From: JAURFX01 sp038125265
Lineage (GTDB): Bacteria > Pseudomonadota > Gammaproteobacteria > Steroidobacterales > Rariloculaceae
DNA length: 64,000 nucleotides
NCBI GenBank assembly: GCA_038125265.1
Contig: JAYPDM010000001.1
Location: forward strand, 1 to 64,000
Direction: 5' to 3'
Made by a program: the position numbers and the translations under genes. Positions 1-8,286 of the stretch are shown here, in pieces (position 1 is the stretch's first letter; the number at the start of each line of letters is the position of its first letter). The notes beneath the pieces are model-generated. The model made no database searches. It was not told the origin of the DNA and saw only the letters and a program-made list of their open reading frames with translations.

Positions 1-72
1 CGCCCGGAGAGATTCGAACTCCCGACCCCTTGGTTCGAAGCCAAGTACTCTATCCAACTGAGCTACGGGCGC
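1..72 (-). tRNA. tRNA-Arg (anticodon UCG), last two bases outside the window
   Basis: Read on the minus strand, a full cloverleaf folds: acceptor GCGCCCG, D arm GCUC/GAGU, anticodon stem CUUGG/CCAAG with loop CUUCGAA (anticodon UCG), and T arm GGGAG-TTCGAAT-CTCTC. The final acceptor base and the discriminator lie left of position 1, so an encoded CCA cannot be judged. It should read CGA and related CGN arginine codons. It is divergent from the cyclophilin gene that starts 51 bp away. Confidence 0.95.
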
Positions 73-123
73 AGACTCGTGCAACAAATTAGCATATTTA
101 AATAAGATTGTTAAAATTTATTC

Positions 124-1269
124 ATGGCACAGAGAATTATCTTAATCATTGCATCGTTTTTCCTCTTTTTAAATATAAATGTTCACGCAGAGGAATATTT
201 AATTTGTACTGATTTAGGGCCTGTTGAGATCTTAATTGACAGTGCAAATGCTCCCATACATGCTGAAAACTTTAAGAGTTATGTGGAAGATGAATTTTAC
301 GTTGGCACGGTTTTCCATAGGGTGATTGCAAACTTTGTAGTACAAGGAGGAGGCTATAACAGGGATCTCAATACGAGACTAGAAGGAGATGGAATTCAGT
401 TAGAGTCTGATAATGGTCTTGAAAATAATCGATCTACAATTGCTGCAGCAAGAACTAATGACCCAAATTCAGCCTCATCACAATTTTTTTTCAACCTGAT
501 TGATAATAATCGACTTAATAGAAGAGGTCGCAATTTAGGGTATACCGTTTTTGGTGAGGTAATTAGAGGCATGGAGCTTATCGATACTATTGCCACCCTT
601 CCCACTGGCCCCCATGGTCCATTTGATGCTGAGGTAACATCCCCAATGATAGCCATAAGAGGAATTTATAGCATCCAAGATAATACAGCTACAGATTTAG
701 ACTCAGAAATTACAGATGCTCTCGCGAGTGAAAATTTTTTACTGGCAAGCGATCTGATCGATCAAAAGCTAGCGGAATGTGGTGATATTGATATTAATTT
801 AATCTATTTAAAAGCTGAAATTTCAGACCTTATCGATGAAAAAGAAATTTCGATGAGATATCTGGATGAATATTTTTGGTATGCAGATTCTAGCAATGAA
901 AATTATGAGGACGCTCTTACGCTCTATGAGCGAAATTTTTTTGAATTTGGCGATTTATCATCAGCTAAGCTTCAATTCCTTCTTGATGGCATCGATTCAA
1001 ATTGCGTTATCCCGTATACGCCCTTTCTCCCGAAGGGTACTTTGTCTGAGCTTTTAGATATGCAATTTGCCAGATCATCTGTATTAAGTTTTGCTCAAAA
1101 CCTTACCGTATTCTCTGATTGCATTGATGATCAGGCAAGAGCTCGAGGATTAAGCGATGAACAGAGGAGTCAGCTTGAAAAAACTTACTACTATGCTCTA
1201 GATCTAAGTGAGGGCATGCAAAGGGCTTTGAATCGGGAGATTCAAATATTTAATAATTCAGCAAACTAA
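124..1269 (+). CDS. Exported cyclophilin-type peptidyl-prolyl cis-trans isomerase with long C-terminal extension
   Basis: Peptidyl-prolyl isomerase that would assist folding of periplasmic proteins. A signal peptide occupies residues 1-22, with a hydrophobic core and a VHA cleavage site before Glu23. A bacterial cyclophilin domain follows (about 25-185), recognisable by TVFHRVI near residue 60, the VQGGG turn, the SSQFFFNL motif and GYTVFGEV. Bacterial PpiA-type proteins are about 190 residues. This one is 381, and the last roughly 190 residues are an acidic, probably helical region that I do not recognise. Its TAA stop overlaps the stop of the opposing transporter gene (shared CTAA), leaving no room for a terminator. 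The fold is confident; the role of the extension is unknown. Confidence 0.88.
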   Translation: MAQRIILIIASFFLFLNINVHAEEYLICTDLGPVEILIDSANAPIHAENFKSYVEDEFYVGTVFHRVIANFVVQGGGYNRDLNTRLEGDGIQLESDNGLENNRSTIAAARTNDPNSASSQFFFNLIDNNRLNRRGRNLGYTVFGEVIRGMELIDTIATLPTGPHGPFDAEVTSPMIAIRGIYSIQDNTATDLDSEITDALASENFLLASDLIDQKLAECGDIDINLIYLKAEISDLIDEKEISMRYLDEYFWYADSSNENYEDALTLYERNFFEFGDLSSAKLQFLLDGIDSNCVIPYTPFLPKGTLSELLDMQFARSSVLSFAQNLTVFSDCIDDQARARGLSDEQRSQLEKTYYYALDLSEGMQRALNREIQIFNNSAN

Positions 1270-3218
1270 AAGGGGCTGATAAGAAGCACATTCATCACTC
1301 GATCATAAAAGAGATAAATAAAAGCTGAGACCAAGACACCATATAAGATTGCAAACTTAGCAGACTTCTTACCCCATCTCATAAGATAGATTAAAACAAA
1401 TAATGTCAGACCTATAATATGACCAAGGAAGACAATACTTATAATGGTTAAGAAGATATAAGCTAAAAATTTTAAACTTAAATTGAGCTCCCGATCGCCG
1501 TACGAGCCAAGCAATGACGCTCTAATATCCCCCGCTCTGATGAAGCTTTTTGTCTCAGAGATAAAGGCAAGCAAAGTGACCGGAATAGCTACTGACAATA
1601 CTGCTAGGGGGAATGATTTTGTAGCAAACTGCTGATAACCCAACGCCTGAATGGTAATAATAATAAATACTAGCAAGAGGATAAGACCAAATGGAATTGA
1701 TATGGGTGGGTTTAATGCATTACCCTCTCCAGCCTCTGGCTTTTCTGATGGTGAAGATCTCTTAAAAACTGAGAACAAAACAATAATTAAAGTCAGTAAA
1801 AATATGCCGGCGCTCACAGGTCTCTCAAATAACCAGGAAAAGGGTCCGTAAATCTGATTAGTAAGCTGAAAATTATCCTCCATCAGGGGCCCAAGAACGA
1901 TTGCAAGGATGAGAGGCGGTCTTGGCCAGCCCCCTTTTTTCATAAAATATCCTATAACACCCATGACAAGGCATAACCAGAGATCACCAATAGAATTTGT
2001 ACCAATCCATGATCCCATGAGGAGAACGACCATAACCCCAGGTACAACCACGTGGCCGGGTAAATAAGCAATCTTTTGAATTTTGCTACTAAAAAAGAAG
2101 AGTGCGGACGCGGCTATTAGGTTTGCAATTGCAATACTCCAAATCATACTAAATGTAGTAGGTAGCTGAATTGTCAGCATATCTGGTCCAGGCCTTAATC
2201 CCTTCATGATAAGTGCACCTAGTAGTATCGCAGTACCAACACTCCCGGGGATACCAAAAGCTACCGTTGGGATTAGAGCCCCAGACTTATGAGCATTGTT
2301 GGCACATTCAGGGGCAATTACTCCCCTTACATCCCCTTGCCCAAATCTGGACTTATCCTTCGCACTCTGTACAGCATGACCATAGGCCACCCAGTCAACA
2401 ATCGCAGCACCCAAGCCTGGCAACATACCAACGTACGTTCCAATGACAGATGACCTGATCACTAACCACTTCTCTTTTATGACGTCTCTTAGGCCATTAA
2501 ACAGTGAGTCTGTCTTGTCCTTATGGCCTTCCCTAGAAATTGAGGTATTTGAGGTAGCAAGCTCCATTAACTCGGGTATTGCAAAAAGACCCAGCATTAC
2601 AGGAATAATTGGGATGCCATCCAAGAGATAGTCCAATCCAAAATAAAACCTAGGGACGCCGGTTGCGTTTGAGTAGCCAACAGTTGTCAATAGCAGCCCG
2701 AGGCAGGCCATAGCAACTCCCTTTAATAATGAACGTCCTGATAGCATCCCCACCATAGTAAGACCGAGTACTGATAGAAGAAAAAATTCGGGGACGCCAA
2801 ATGCCATGATAAATGGCTGAATGATAGGAAGTGATAATGCCAATAAAAAGGCACCTAAGACCCCACCGATTGCGGATACTGAATAAGCGGCTCCGAACGC
2901 TCTGGAGGTCTGCCCTGCCTTTGCCATTGGATGGCCATCGAGGATGGTTGCTTGTGAGGCAACAGTTCCTGGAATACCAAATAAGATTGCAGGTATTGCA
3001 TCAGCCGTTGAAGTAATTGCATACATTCCCAACAAAAAAGAGAAAGCGCTAACAGTATCCATACTAAAGGTAAAAGGAAGCATAAGTGCCAAAGCTACAG
3101 CGCCCCCTAGACCTGGCAATACCCCAACCCAAATACCAATAAAAATTCCAAGCAACAAGAACCAAAGTGCTGGGAAAGAAAAAGCTAACTGAAGGCCCTC
3201 AAAAATTGCGTCAAGCAT
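1266..3218 (-). CDS. Tripartite tricarboxylate transporter permease, TctA-TctB fusion
   Basis: Inner-membrane permease of a TTT system, which takes up carboxylates with a periplasmic binding protein using the ion gradient. Residues 1-500 are TctA: two homologous halves each carry a glycine-proline signature (LPGLGG near 34-39 and a second LPGLGA), GIPG motifs and DGHPMAKAGQ at 94-103. TctA alone is about 500 residues. The remaining 150 hold about four hydrophobic helices consistent with the small subunit TctB, so this is probably a natural large/small subunit fusion. It lies 6 bp downstream of a TctC-like gene in the same operon and shares its stop bases with the convergent cyclophilin gene. 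Assignment of the C-terminus to TctB is by position, size and topology. Confidence 0.9.
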   Translation of the reverse strand: MLDAIFEGLQLAFSFPALWFLLLGIFIGIWVGVLPGLGGAVALALMLPFTFSMDTVSAFSFLLGMYAITSTADAIPAILFGIPGTVASQATILDGHPMAKAGQTSRAFGAAYSVSAIGGVLGAFLLALSLPIIQPFIMAFGVPEFFLLSVLGLTMVGMLSGRSLLKGVAMACLGLLLTTVGYSNATGVPRFYFGLDYLLDGIPIIPVMLGLFAIPELMELATSNTSISREGHKDKTDSLFNGLRDVIKEKWLVIRSSVIGTYVGMLPGLGAAIVDWVAYGHAVQSAKDKSRFGQGDVRGVIAPECANNAHKSGALIPTVAFGIPGSVGTAILLGALIMKGLRPGPDMLTIQLPTTFSMIWSIAIANLIAASALFFFSSKIQKIAYLPGHVVVPGVMVVLLMGSWIGTNSIGDLWLCLVMGVIGYFMKKGGWPRPPLILAIVLGPLMEDNFQLTNQIYGPFSWLFERPVSAGIFLLTLIIVLFSVFKRSSPSEKPEAGEGNALNPPISIPFGLILLLVFIIITIQALGYQQFATKSFPLAVLSVAIPVTLLAFISETKSFIRAGDIRASLLGSYGDRELNLSLKFLAYIFLTIISIVFLGHIIGLTLFVLIYLMRWGKKSAKFAILYGVLVSAFIYLFYDRVMNVLLISPF

Positions 3219-3224
3219 AATGAG

Positions 3225-4283
3225 TTATCTTACTTGATCAATGTAGTTATTTAGAAAAGCATCAACCTCTGGAGGGACATCATAAAGACCACGCATGATC
3301 ATTTCACCCTCGGGAACATTTATCACTGGCAAATTGAATCCATACATAAGCAATTCTTCTTCTTGATAGGCTGGATCATTGATCACCCTGATAAAGCTAT
3401 CTCTTAATATTGAGATTGCCTCATCATCTGTTCCTGGTGGGACCATTGCCGCATATACAATATCATTGACCCTCGGTAAGACCCATTTATACATATCAAA
3501 AAATTCCCCAGAGGGCGGCTCATTATGGAGGTCTTGGTAAAATTCCATAAAGCTTGGTATGTCACTCGCGACATCTAATGCATATAGCTCCCCCTGGGCG
3601 TTCGTTCCTGGATTGTGCCAGAGGGGTATCGCTAAACCTTGCTCGACAAGAGGCTGCACAGAAAATCGATACAAGCCCAACGAGGCAACTTGAAGATCAA
3701 CCTCATTCCTTCGCACCGCTGCCAATACATCAGAAGCGCCCTGGAAACCGGTGACATATTCATAGTCAACACCTAGTGCGTCTAGTGCTAACCTCCCAAG
3801 CAGATCAAAGCGTGCAATTGGATTTTGCCCGCCAAAAACTAAACTGTTTGTCGAGAGTAAATCTTCAGCAGTCTCAATATTCTCTGTGGAAACGTATGCC
3901 ATATTGGGACTCATTAATCCCCCAATAAATGGCATCTCTGAAAAATTTGCTCTTAAACCAGGCTCCTGAAGAACTGCCTCAATACCAGCGGTGGGGGAAA
4001 ACATAATATCTAACCCATTAGTCTCTGCGCCCTCAACACCGAAATTCCATACTCTGGTTCCTCCACCACCTGGGATATTACGGACTACAATATTTGGATT
4101 TCCGGGAATATGATCGCCCCAGTATCGAGCAAATAATCTCACCGCAAGATCTGCTCCACTGCCAGGCGTTCTCCCTATATAAATATTTATCGTTTTACCG
4201 GAATAAAACTCAGTAGGCTCATTGCTGCATGAACCTAAGATAAGGATTATAAAGAGAGGGAGTAACTTAAAAATATTATTCAT
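3225..4283 (-). CDS. TctC-like periplasmic binding lipoprotein of the TTT system
   Basis: Substrate-binding partner of the fused TctA-TctB permease encoded 6 bp downstream. The product starts with a hydrophobic segment ending in a lipobox (LGSC, Cys19), so it is probably anchored in a membrane facing the periplasm. The Bug/TctC fold is suggested by the YIGRTPGSGAD strand-loop near the N-terminus and the VVRNIPGGGG motif that usually contacts a ligand carboxylate. I chose ATG 4283, 13 bp after the upstream stop. An in-frame start at 4331 would overlap the dehydrogenase gene and put 16 polar residues before the signal sequence. Ligand unknown. Confidence 0.82.
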   Translation of the reverse strand: MNNIFKLLPLFIILILGSCSNEPTEFYSGKTINIYIGRTPGSGADLAVRLFARYWGDHIPGNPNIVVRNIPGGGGTRVWNFGVEGAETNGLDIMFSPTAGIEAVLQEPGLRANFSEMPFIGGLMSPNMAYVSTENIETAEDLLSTNSLVFGGQNPIARFDLLGRLALDALGVDYEYVTGFQGASDVLAAVRRNEVDLQVASLGLYRFSVQPLVEQGLAIPLWHNPGTNAQGELYALDVASDIPSFMEFYQDLHNEPPSGEFFDMYKWVLPRVNDIVYAAMVPPGTDDEAISILRDSFIRVINDPAYQEEELLMYGFNLPVINVPEGEMIMRGLYDVPPEVDAFLNNYIDQVR

Positions 4284-4296
4284 CAGAGGGCCATTA

Positions 4297-5280
4297 TTAA
4301 TAAACTTTATTTTTTGGGAGTTGCTTATCAATCACAACTCTTACTACATTGTCCCACGATGATTGAAATAGTCCAGCCCATGCCTGGTAACTTATGCCTG
4401 CAATGTGCGGTGTCATGATTATCCTATCTTTAACTTCCTTGCTAATAACCAAAAAAGGATTGTCATCCTCTGGAGGCTCTTTTTCATAAACATCAATAGC
4501 TAAGCCTTGGAATTTACCTTTTGCCATCATATCTAAAATTTCTTTTTCATCCAGGACTCCGCCGCGCGAAGCATTGAGAATAATTGCATCATCCTTCATG
4601 ATGCCTAGCTTATCCCTACTAAATAAATTTTTTGTTTCATCAATTAAAGGTACGTGAATACTTAAAATATCAACTAGTGGTAATAACTCATCCAGTGATT
4701 GAGATTTTGCAGAAAAATCTTCGTCAATATAGTCACTCTGAATCATAGGATCATGAAAATAAACATTCGCCCCAAAAAAGTTAAATGCTCTTGCCACTGA
4801 CTTACCTATATTTCCAAAACCGACTATGCCGACATTCAAACCAGTTATCTCTTTTCTGCGCTCGCCCAAGATCATCTTTCGTGCCTGATCATAATTTCCA
4901 TTGCTTAACTCTTCATTGCAATAGGGCATGCCTCTTAATAATGATATGGCAGCACCTACACAGTACTGTGCAATCGATTCATTAGATCCACCTTGAACAT
5001 TTGCTACCGAGATGCCCTGCTCCTCTAACTCAGGCCTATTTAACCTATCAACTCCCGCACCGGTAACCTGTATAAACTTACAGCTTGAACCAATAAAAAG
5101 CTTCGAATCAATTGGCTTACCTACCGCGGGTATGACTAAAGCCGAAGCATCCTTAATCTCGATATTCAAAATAGGATCATCAGGGCTCAAGTAAAGCACT
5201 CTCAAAGATTCGGGAACATTCACACCAACGTTCGTAAAATCCTCCTCAGGTCTTAAGCAAATTATTTTATTACTATCCAT
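4297..5280 (-). CDS. D-isomer-specific 2-hydroxyacid dehydrogenase (PGDH-like)
   Basis: NAD(P)-dependent oxidoreductase acting on a 2-hydroxy/2-keto acid pair. The Rossmann fingerprint GFGNIG is at 154-159 and the cofactor-selecting acidic residue lies in the following strand (HDP near 176-178). The catalytic residues are present: Arg239 in NASRGG, Glu268 in YEKEPP and His292 in TPHIAG. Length 327 is normal. The start overlaps the end of the cupin gene by 8 bp, and the TTT binding-protein gene follows after 13 bp, so it belongs to the leftward catabolic operon. It is unlikely to be the serine-pathway enzyme SerA, because it lacks an ACT domain and sits among uptake genes. Substrate unknown. 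Confidence 0.87.
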   Translation of the reverse strand: MDSNKIICLRPEEDFTNVGVNVPESLRVLYLSPDDPILNIEIKDASALVIPAVGKPIDSKLFIGSSCKFIQVTGAGVDRLNRPELEEQGISVANVQGGSNESIAQYCVGAAISLLRGMPYCNEELSNGNYDQARKMILGERRKEITGLNVGIVGFGNIGKSVARAFNFFGANVYFHDPMIQSDYIDEDFSAKSQSLDELLPLVDILSIHVPLIDETKNLFSRDKLGIMKDDAIILNASRGGVLDEKEILDMMAKGKFQGLAIDVYEKEPPEDDNPFLVISKEVKDRIIMTPHIAGISYQAWAGLFQSSWDNVVRVVIDKQLPKNKVY

Positions 5281-5623
5281 GTGAGCTCAAATCTGCAGTT
5301 TCAAAAATACAAAGTAATACTAAGTCCTTTTCGCCTTCATTTGCGGTAAAGTGCTTCAAGCCTTTTGGGACGAAAATAGTATCTCCAGCTGATACGGGTT
5401 TTGAGCCTGTCTCTGTAGTAAAGGCACCTTCGCCGCTTAGGACATGAATATATTCGTTTGAGTCAGAATGAAAATGAAATTCACGCTTGTCACCGCTTGC
5501 TGGTATGGTTACATGCCTTACTGTCAGGGATGCACCATCATTACTGGATAGAATCTGTCTTGACTCTCTTCCTGGCAAATCAAGAAGATTAGCGTCTTTG
5601 AGTACCTTTATAATTGCTTCCAT
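5273..5623 (-). CDS. Small single-domain cupin protein
   Basis: A 116-residue beta-barrel cupin. Motif 1 is visible as FHFHSDSNEYIHVLSGEG around residues 48-65, with His, His and Glu in metal-ligand positions. Motif 2 is near 80-95 (AGDTIFVPKGLKHF), supplying the last His. Such proteins act as metal-dependent isomerases, lyases or dioxygenases, or simply bind small ligands. Gene neighbours suggest a step in the same unknown carboxylate or sugar-acid pathway. It overlaps the downstream dehydrogenase gene by 8 bp and follows the amidohydrolase gene by 2 bp, so translational coupling is likely. No specific reaction can be assigned. Confidence 0.8.
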   Translation of the reverse strand: MEAIIKVLKDANLLDLPGRESRQILSSNDGASLTVRHVTIPASGDKREFHFHSDSNEYIHVLSGEGAFTTETGSKPVSAGDTIFVPKGLKHFTANEGEKDLVLLCIFETADLSSHG

Positions 5624-5625
5624 TA

Positions 5626-6435
5626 TTACCCAGCCTTCTTGAGAGAAATAATTTCTGCAGTTCCTCCTTGTGCAGCTTGAAGCAGCTTAAAGATCTCTAA
5701 TGCCTCATCTGCAATAGAATCAGCTATATCTTCAATCATTTTTTTACCCTTTTCAGCTGTAGCATTTTCAGGATTGCCGTACCACCCAGTTGGACAAATA
5801 GACCTAATATCTGTAAGGACCGGCTGGTAGGATTTCGATCTACGCAACTTATCCATTTTTGCACCAGGCTCATGATCTGAACTATAGTCGACCCTATCCA
5901 GATGTACTAATTCTTTCTTATACTCGAGAATTGCTAGTGTCTCGATTTCTCCTCCATGAGTTAGACCACCACAGTCATGCCCATAAAGCTCTTGAGCCAC
6001 ATAGCAAGCTTGTACAGTCAAAACACTCATACCATGATCACGATGTAGCTTATCTGCAGCGATAGAAAGCGATGGAATATTTCCTTCATGCCAGTTCACT
6101 ATCAATAGATGAGTGGCGCCATGAGAAGCTGTCGAAACACAAGTTTCCTCAACAACTTTCATATAAGTCTCAGGGCTTAAACTGATAGTTCCCTCGAATG
6201 GCATATGCATTGGAGTTACTCCAAGCGGACCACCAGGGATAACCAAACCATCAAGCTTGCGGGCAATAGCATGACAGATAACATAGGCTGCAAAAATATC
6301 AGTCCCTGTTGGTAGATGGGGTCCATGCTGCTCAGTGCTTCCCGCAGGAAGAATTACCAATGGGTTTTTCTTTAGCTGAGCCGCAATCTCAGGCTGGGTT
6401 AAATCCAAAAAGTTTCTTGTTGGTAAATTACTCAT
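5626..6435 (-). CDS. Creatininase-family amidohydrolase
   Basis: A 269-residue member of the creatininase/ArfB/MftE superfamily, metal-dependent hydrolases that open cyclic amides or process peptides. The metal site is visible: Glu35 and His37 in STEQHG, Asp46, His116 in NWHEGN, and HGGEIET at 160-166. In true creatininase the segment around the catalytic His is NGHYEN. Here the residue two after His116 is Gly, as in the wider family, so creatinine is probably not the substrate. AGGA lies just upstream of the ATG. It is followed after 2 bp by the cupin gene and preceded by the Gfo/Idh gene. An amidase or lactamase step in the locus is an inference. Confidence 0.85.
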   Translation of the reverse strand: MSNLPTRNFLDLTQPEIAAQLKKNPLVILPAGSTEQHGPHLPTGTDIFAAYVICHAIARKLDGLVIPGGPLGVTPMHMPFEGTISLSPETYMKVVEETCVSTASHGATHLLIVNWHEGNIPSLSIAADKLHRDHGMSVLTVQACYVAQELYGHDCGGLTHGGEIETLAILEYKKELVHLDRVDYSSDHEPGAKMDKLRRSKSYQPVLTDIRSICPTGWYGNPENATAEKGKKMIEDIADSIADEALEIFKLLQAAQGGTAEIISLKKAG

Positions 6436-6447
6436 TTTTTTCCTAAG

Positions 6448-7515
6448 TTAAATATTAGCTTTTGCTTCTTCAAATACTTCACTTAATGGAACCATTGTTC
6501 CATTTTGGTCAACTGATTTAAGTGCAGCATATACAACTGCTAATGCAACATTAGCACTGCCGGCACTTAGTTCACAAGGCTCACCTGTCTGACAAAGATC
6601 TGCAAACATATCGAGCTCATCTAAGAACATATTTGCCTGAGGCATGACTAAGTCCTCTCTTTTTCCGTAGCCATCAACACCCCTCTGAATGTACAGTGCC
6701 GAAGATTTATGAAGATCATCGGGAGTGTCCCAGCTACTAAAGTCTAGCTCATAGTGCATTAATCCTTTTTGACCAAATACTCTTAGTGAAAAGATCCCTG
6801 GAGAAGTCCAGCAAGATCCGATGTATGCAAGTTTGCCATCCTTAAAACGCACTAAAGTCATCGATTGATCATCCACCTCTGCTCCCACAGGTGAGAGCTT
6901 TGATGCTATTGAAGAGACCTCCTCAATTTCGCCTCCGATGTAATGAATAGTATCAAACTGATGGATTGCAAGTTGTGATAAAGGTCCACCTGGTGCTCGA
7001 TCCTTGTACCATCTCCAAGTATCAGGAGTTAGCTCAAGAGCTCTTTCATTAGAAAAGTTAGCCTCAATAAATGCAACTTTACCAAGATCCCCGTTATCAA
7101 TTGCTTCTCTGATCATACGCGCACCCTTTAACAACCTTGCGCTATGCCCTACCATTATCTGTACACCGTATTTGTCAACCAGCTGCTCAATTAATAATCC
7201 TGACTCAAGTGTATTTGCAATAGGCTTTTCTGTGTATACATGCTTTCCTGCTTTTGCTACTGCCTCAGCAACCGGTAAATGCTGCTCATTAGGAACAGTC
7301 AAAATTACCCCTTTGATTTCAGGATCAGACAGAAGTTCATCTAAGCTAGCAACTGTTGGAATTCCAAACTCCGCTGTAAAAGCCTGTCTTTTCTCCTCTG
7401 AGCGAGTAAAGCCTTTAGCGATTTCAAATTTTTCTGATTTTAATGCAGCAGCGGTTAAAACCTTTGCCCATCTACCTAAACCAACAATTCCTACTTTAAT
7501 TTTTTCAGACGACAC
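6448..7515 (-). CDS. Gfo/Idh/MocA-family NAD(P)-dependent oxidoreductase
   Basis: First gene of the leftward operon. The N-terminal Rossmann domain has GLGRW at about 12-16 and the family's EKP motif at 96-98. The C-terminal alpha/beta domain carries the catalytic-helix region (LAIHQFDTIHYIGG). These enzymes oxidise or reduce hydroxyls of sugars, inositols and sugar acids. I place the start at GTG 7515 because AAAGGAG sits 5 bp upstream and the Rossmann strand follows directly. A longer frame from 7572 would run through the GntR-type operator. With DUF1080 and a D-2-hydroxyacid dehydrogenase nearby, an oxidised-sugar-like substrate is possible but unproven. Confidence 0.87.
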   Translation of the reverse strand: MSSEKIKVGIVGLGRWAKVLTAAALKSEKFEIAKGFTRSEEKRQAFTAEFGIPTVASLDELLSDPEIKGVILTVPNEQHLPVAEAVAKAGKHVYTEKPIANTLESGLLIEQLVDKYGVQIMVGHSARLLKGARMIREAIDNGDLGKVAFIEANFSNERALELTPDTWRWYKDRAPGGPLSQLAIHQFDTIHYIGGEIEEVSSIASKLSPVGAEVDDQSMTLVRFKDGKLAYIGSCWTSPGIFSLRVFGQKGLMHYELDFSSWDTPDDLHKSSALYIQRGVDGYGKREDLVMPQANMFLDELDMFADLCQTGEPCELSAGSANVALAVVYAALKSVDQNGTMVPLSEVFEEAKANI

Positions 7516-7580
7516 GATAACTCCTTTATTTACTTGGTTTTCTAATGTTAAGATCGTAATATTGTAATACAATTTTTATT
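7516..7580. promoter_or_regulatory. Divergent promoter region of the catabolic/transport island
   Basis: This 65-bp gap separates the GTG start of the Gfo/Idh gene (minus) from the ATG of the GntR gene (plus). It must hold both promoters. It carries the AAAGGAG ribosome-binding site for the leftward gene and, at its right end, the 13-bp palindrome described separately. No clear ribosome-binding site precedes the GntR ATG. Confidence 0.7.
7561..7573. promoter_or_regulatory. Probable GntR/FadR-type operator
   Basis: ATTGTAATACAAT is a perfect inverted repeat around a central A. Its core fits the GntR FadR-subfamily consensus TNGTNNNACNA exactly. It ends 7 bp before the start codon of the GntR/FCD regulator gene and lies inside the divergent promoter, so autoregulation and control of both operons is the natural reading. 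Binding itself is inferred. Confidence 0.78.
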
Positions 7581-8276
7581 ATGGGCGAAATTAAAGTTTT
7601 AAATCCAATTCCGCGTCTTTCATCCTTAAAAGAAGCAGTAATCAAGACTATTCGTGATGCAATAATTACTGGTCATTTTAAGCCTGGTGAAAAACTTATT
7701 GAGAAAAGATTAACTGAGGATCTTGGTGTTTCAAGAACCATACTGCGGGAAGCTATAAGTCACTTGAGTGCTGAAGGTATAGTTAAAGTGGTCCCTAACA
7801 AGGGGCCAATTGTTAGAAATTTTGAGGAAACAGATATCTATAATTTATACCAAATTCGTATGGCACTTCTCGGTCTCTCTGCAAGACAATTTACGCAAAA
7901 TATGACAGAAAAAAGCCTTTTAAAATTAGAAAAAAAATTAGAAAAAATTAAATTGGCACATAAGAACTTTGATGATGAAAAATTTATTAAATCTAAAAAT
8001 GACTTTTATCAATACCTTGTAGATGAATCGGGAAATGATGATCTTATACTTCTTCTTCGCTCTTTAGAGAGCCAACTCTCTATGATGCGAAGTCTGGGAA
8101 TAAAGCATCCCAAGAGATCAAGCACTCGATCAAAGATCAGTGTCGAGAACTTACAGGCAACGTATAACATGATTCAAGCTAGAAACTATGCTGAAGCTGA
8201 GAGAATGATCAGGGCAGAAACGTTACAAGCACAGAAAGAGATAATTAATTTGTTAAGAGAACAAAAGGAAAAGTAA
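7581..8276 (+). CDS. GntR-family transcriptional regulator, FCD (FadR) subfamily
   Basis: DNA-binding regulator of 231 residues. The winged-helix domain spans about 14-78, with the typical GntR features LKPGEKLIE-like wing entry, LGVSRTILREA recognition helix (48-58) and LSAEGIVKV. An all-helical FCD ligand domain follows (about 85-220). The metal site of most FCD proteins, built from a D-x3-H pair and two later histidines, is not conserved. The F-H position reads Phe142-Tyr143, and the expected His in the ENLQATYNMI and MIRAET helices are absent. Ligand sensing may therefore not use a metal. The adjacent palindrome suggests it controls both divergent operons. Confidence 0.9.
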   Translation: MGEIKVLNPIPRLSSLKEAVIKTIRDAIITGHFKPGEKLIEKRLTEDLGVSRTILREAISHLSAEGIVKVVPNKGPIVRNFEETDIYNLYQIRMALLGLSARQFTQNMTEKSLLKLEKKLEKIKLAHKNFDDEKFIKSKNDFYQYLVDESGNDDLILLLRSLESQLSMMRSLGIKHPKRSSTRSKISVENLQATYNMIQARNYAEAERMIRAETLQAQKEIINLLREQKEK

Positions 8277-8286
8277 GGAATATAGT

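Noticed and set aside
5626..6435. True creatinine amidohydrolase
   Set aside because: The His116 region (NWHEGN) has Gly where creatininase has its metal-site Glu; only the family can be assigned.
7004..7567. A 187-codon open frame on the plus strand opposite the Gfo/Idh gene
   Set aside because: It lies antisense to a well-supported dehydrogenase gene and has no recognisable domain or ribosome-binding site.
7516..7572. An upstream extension of the Gfo/Idh gene to a start at 7572
   Set aside because: It would read through the operator palindrome and the true ribosome-binding site (AAAGGAG before GTG 7515).
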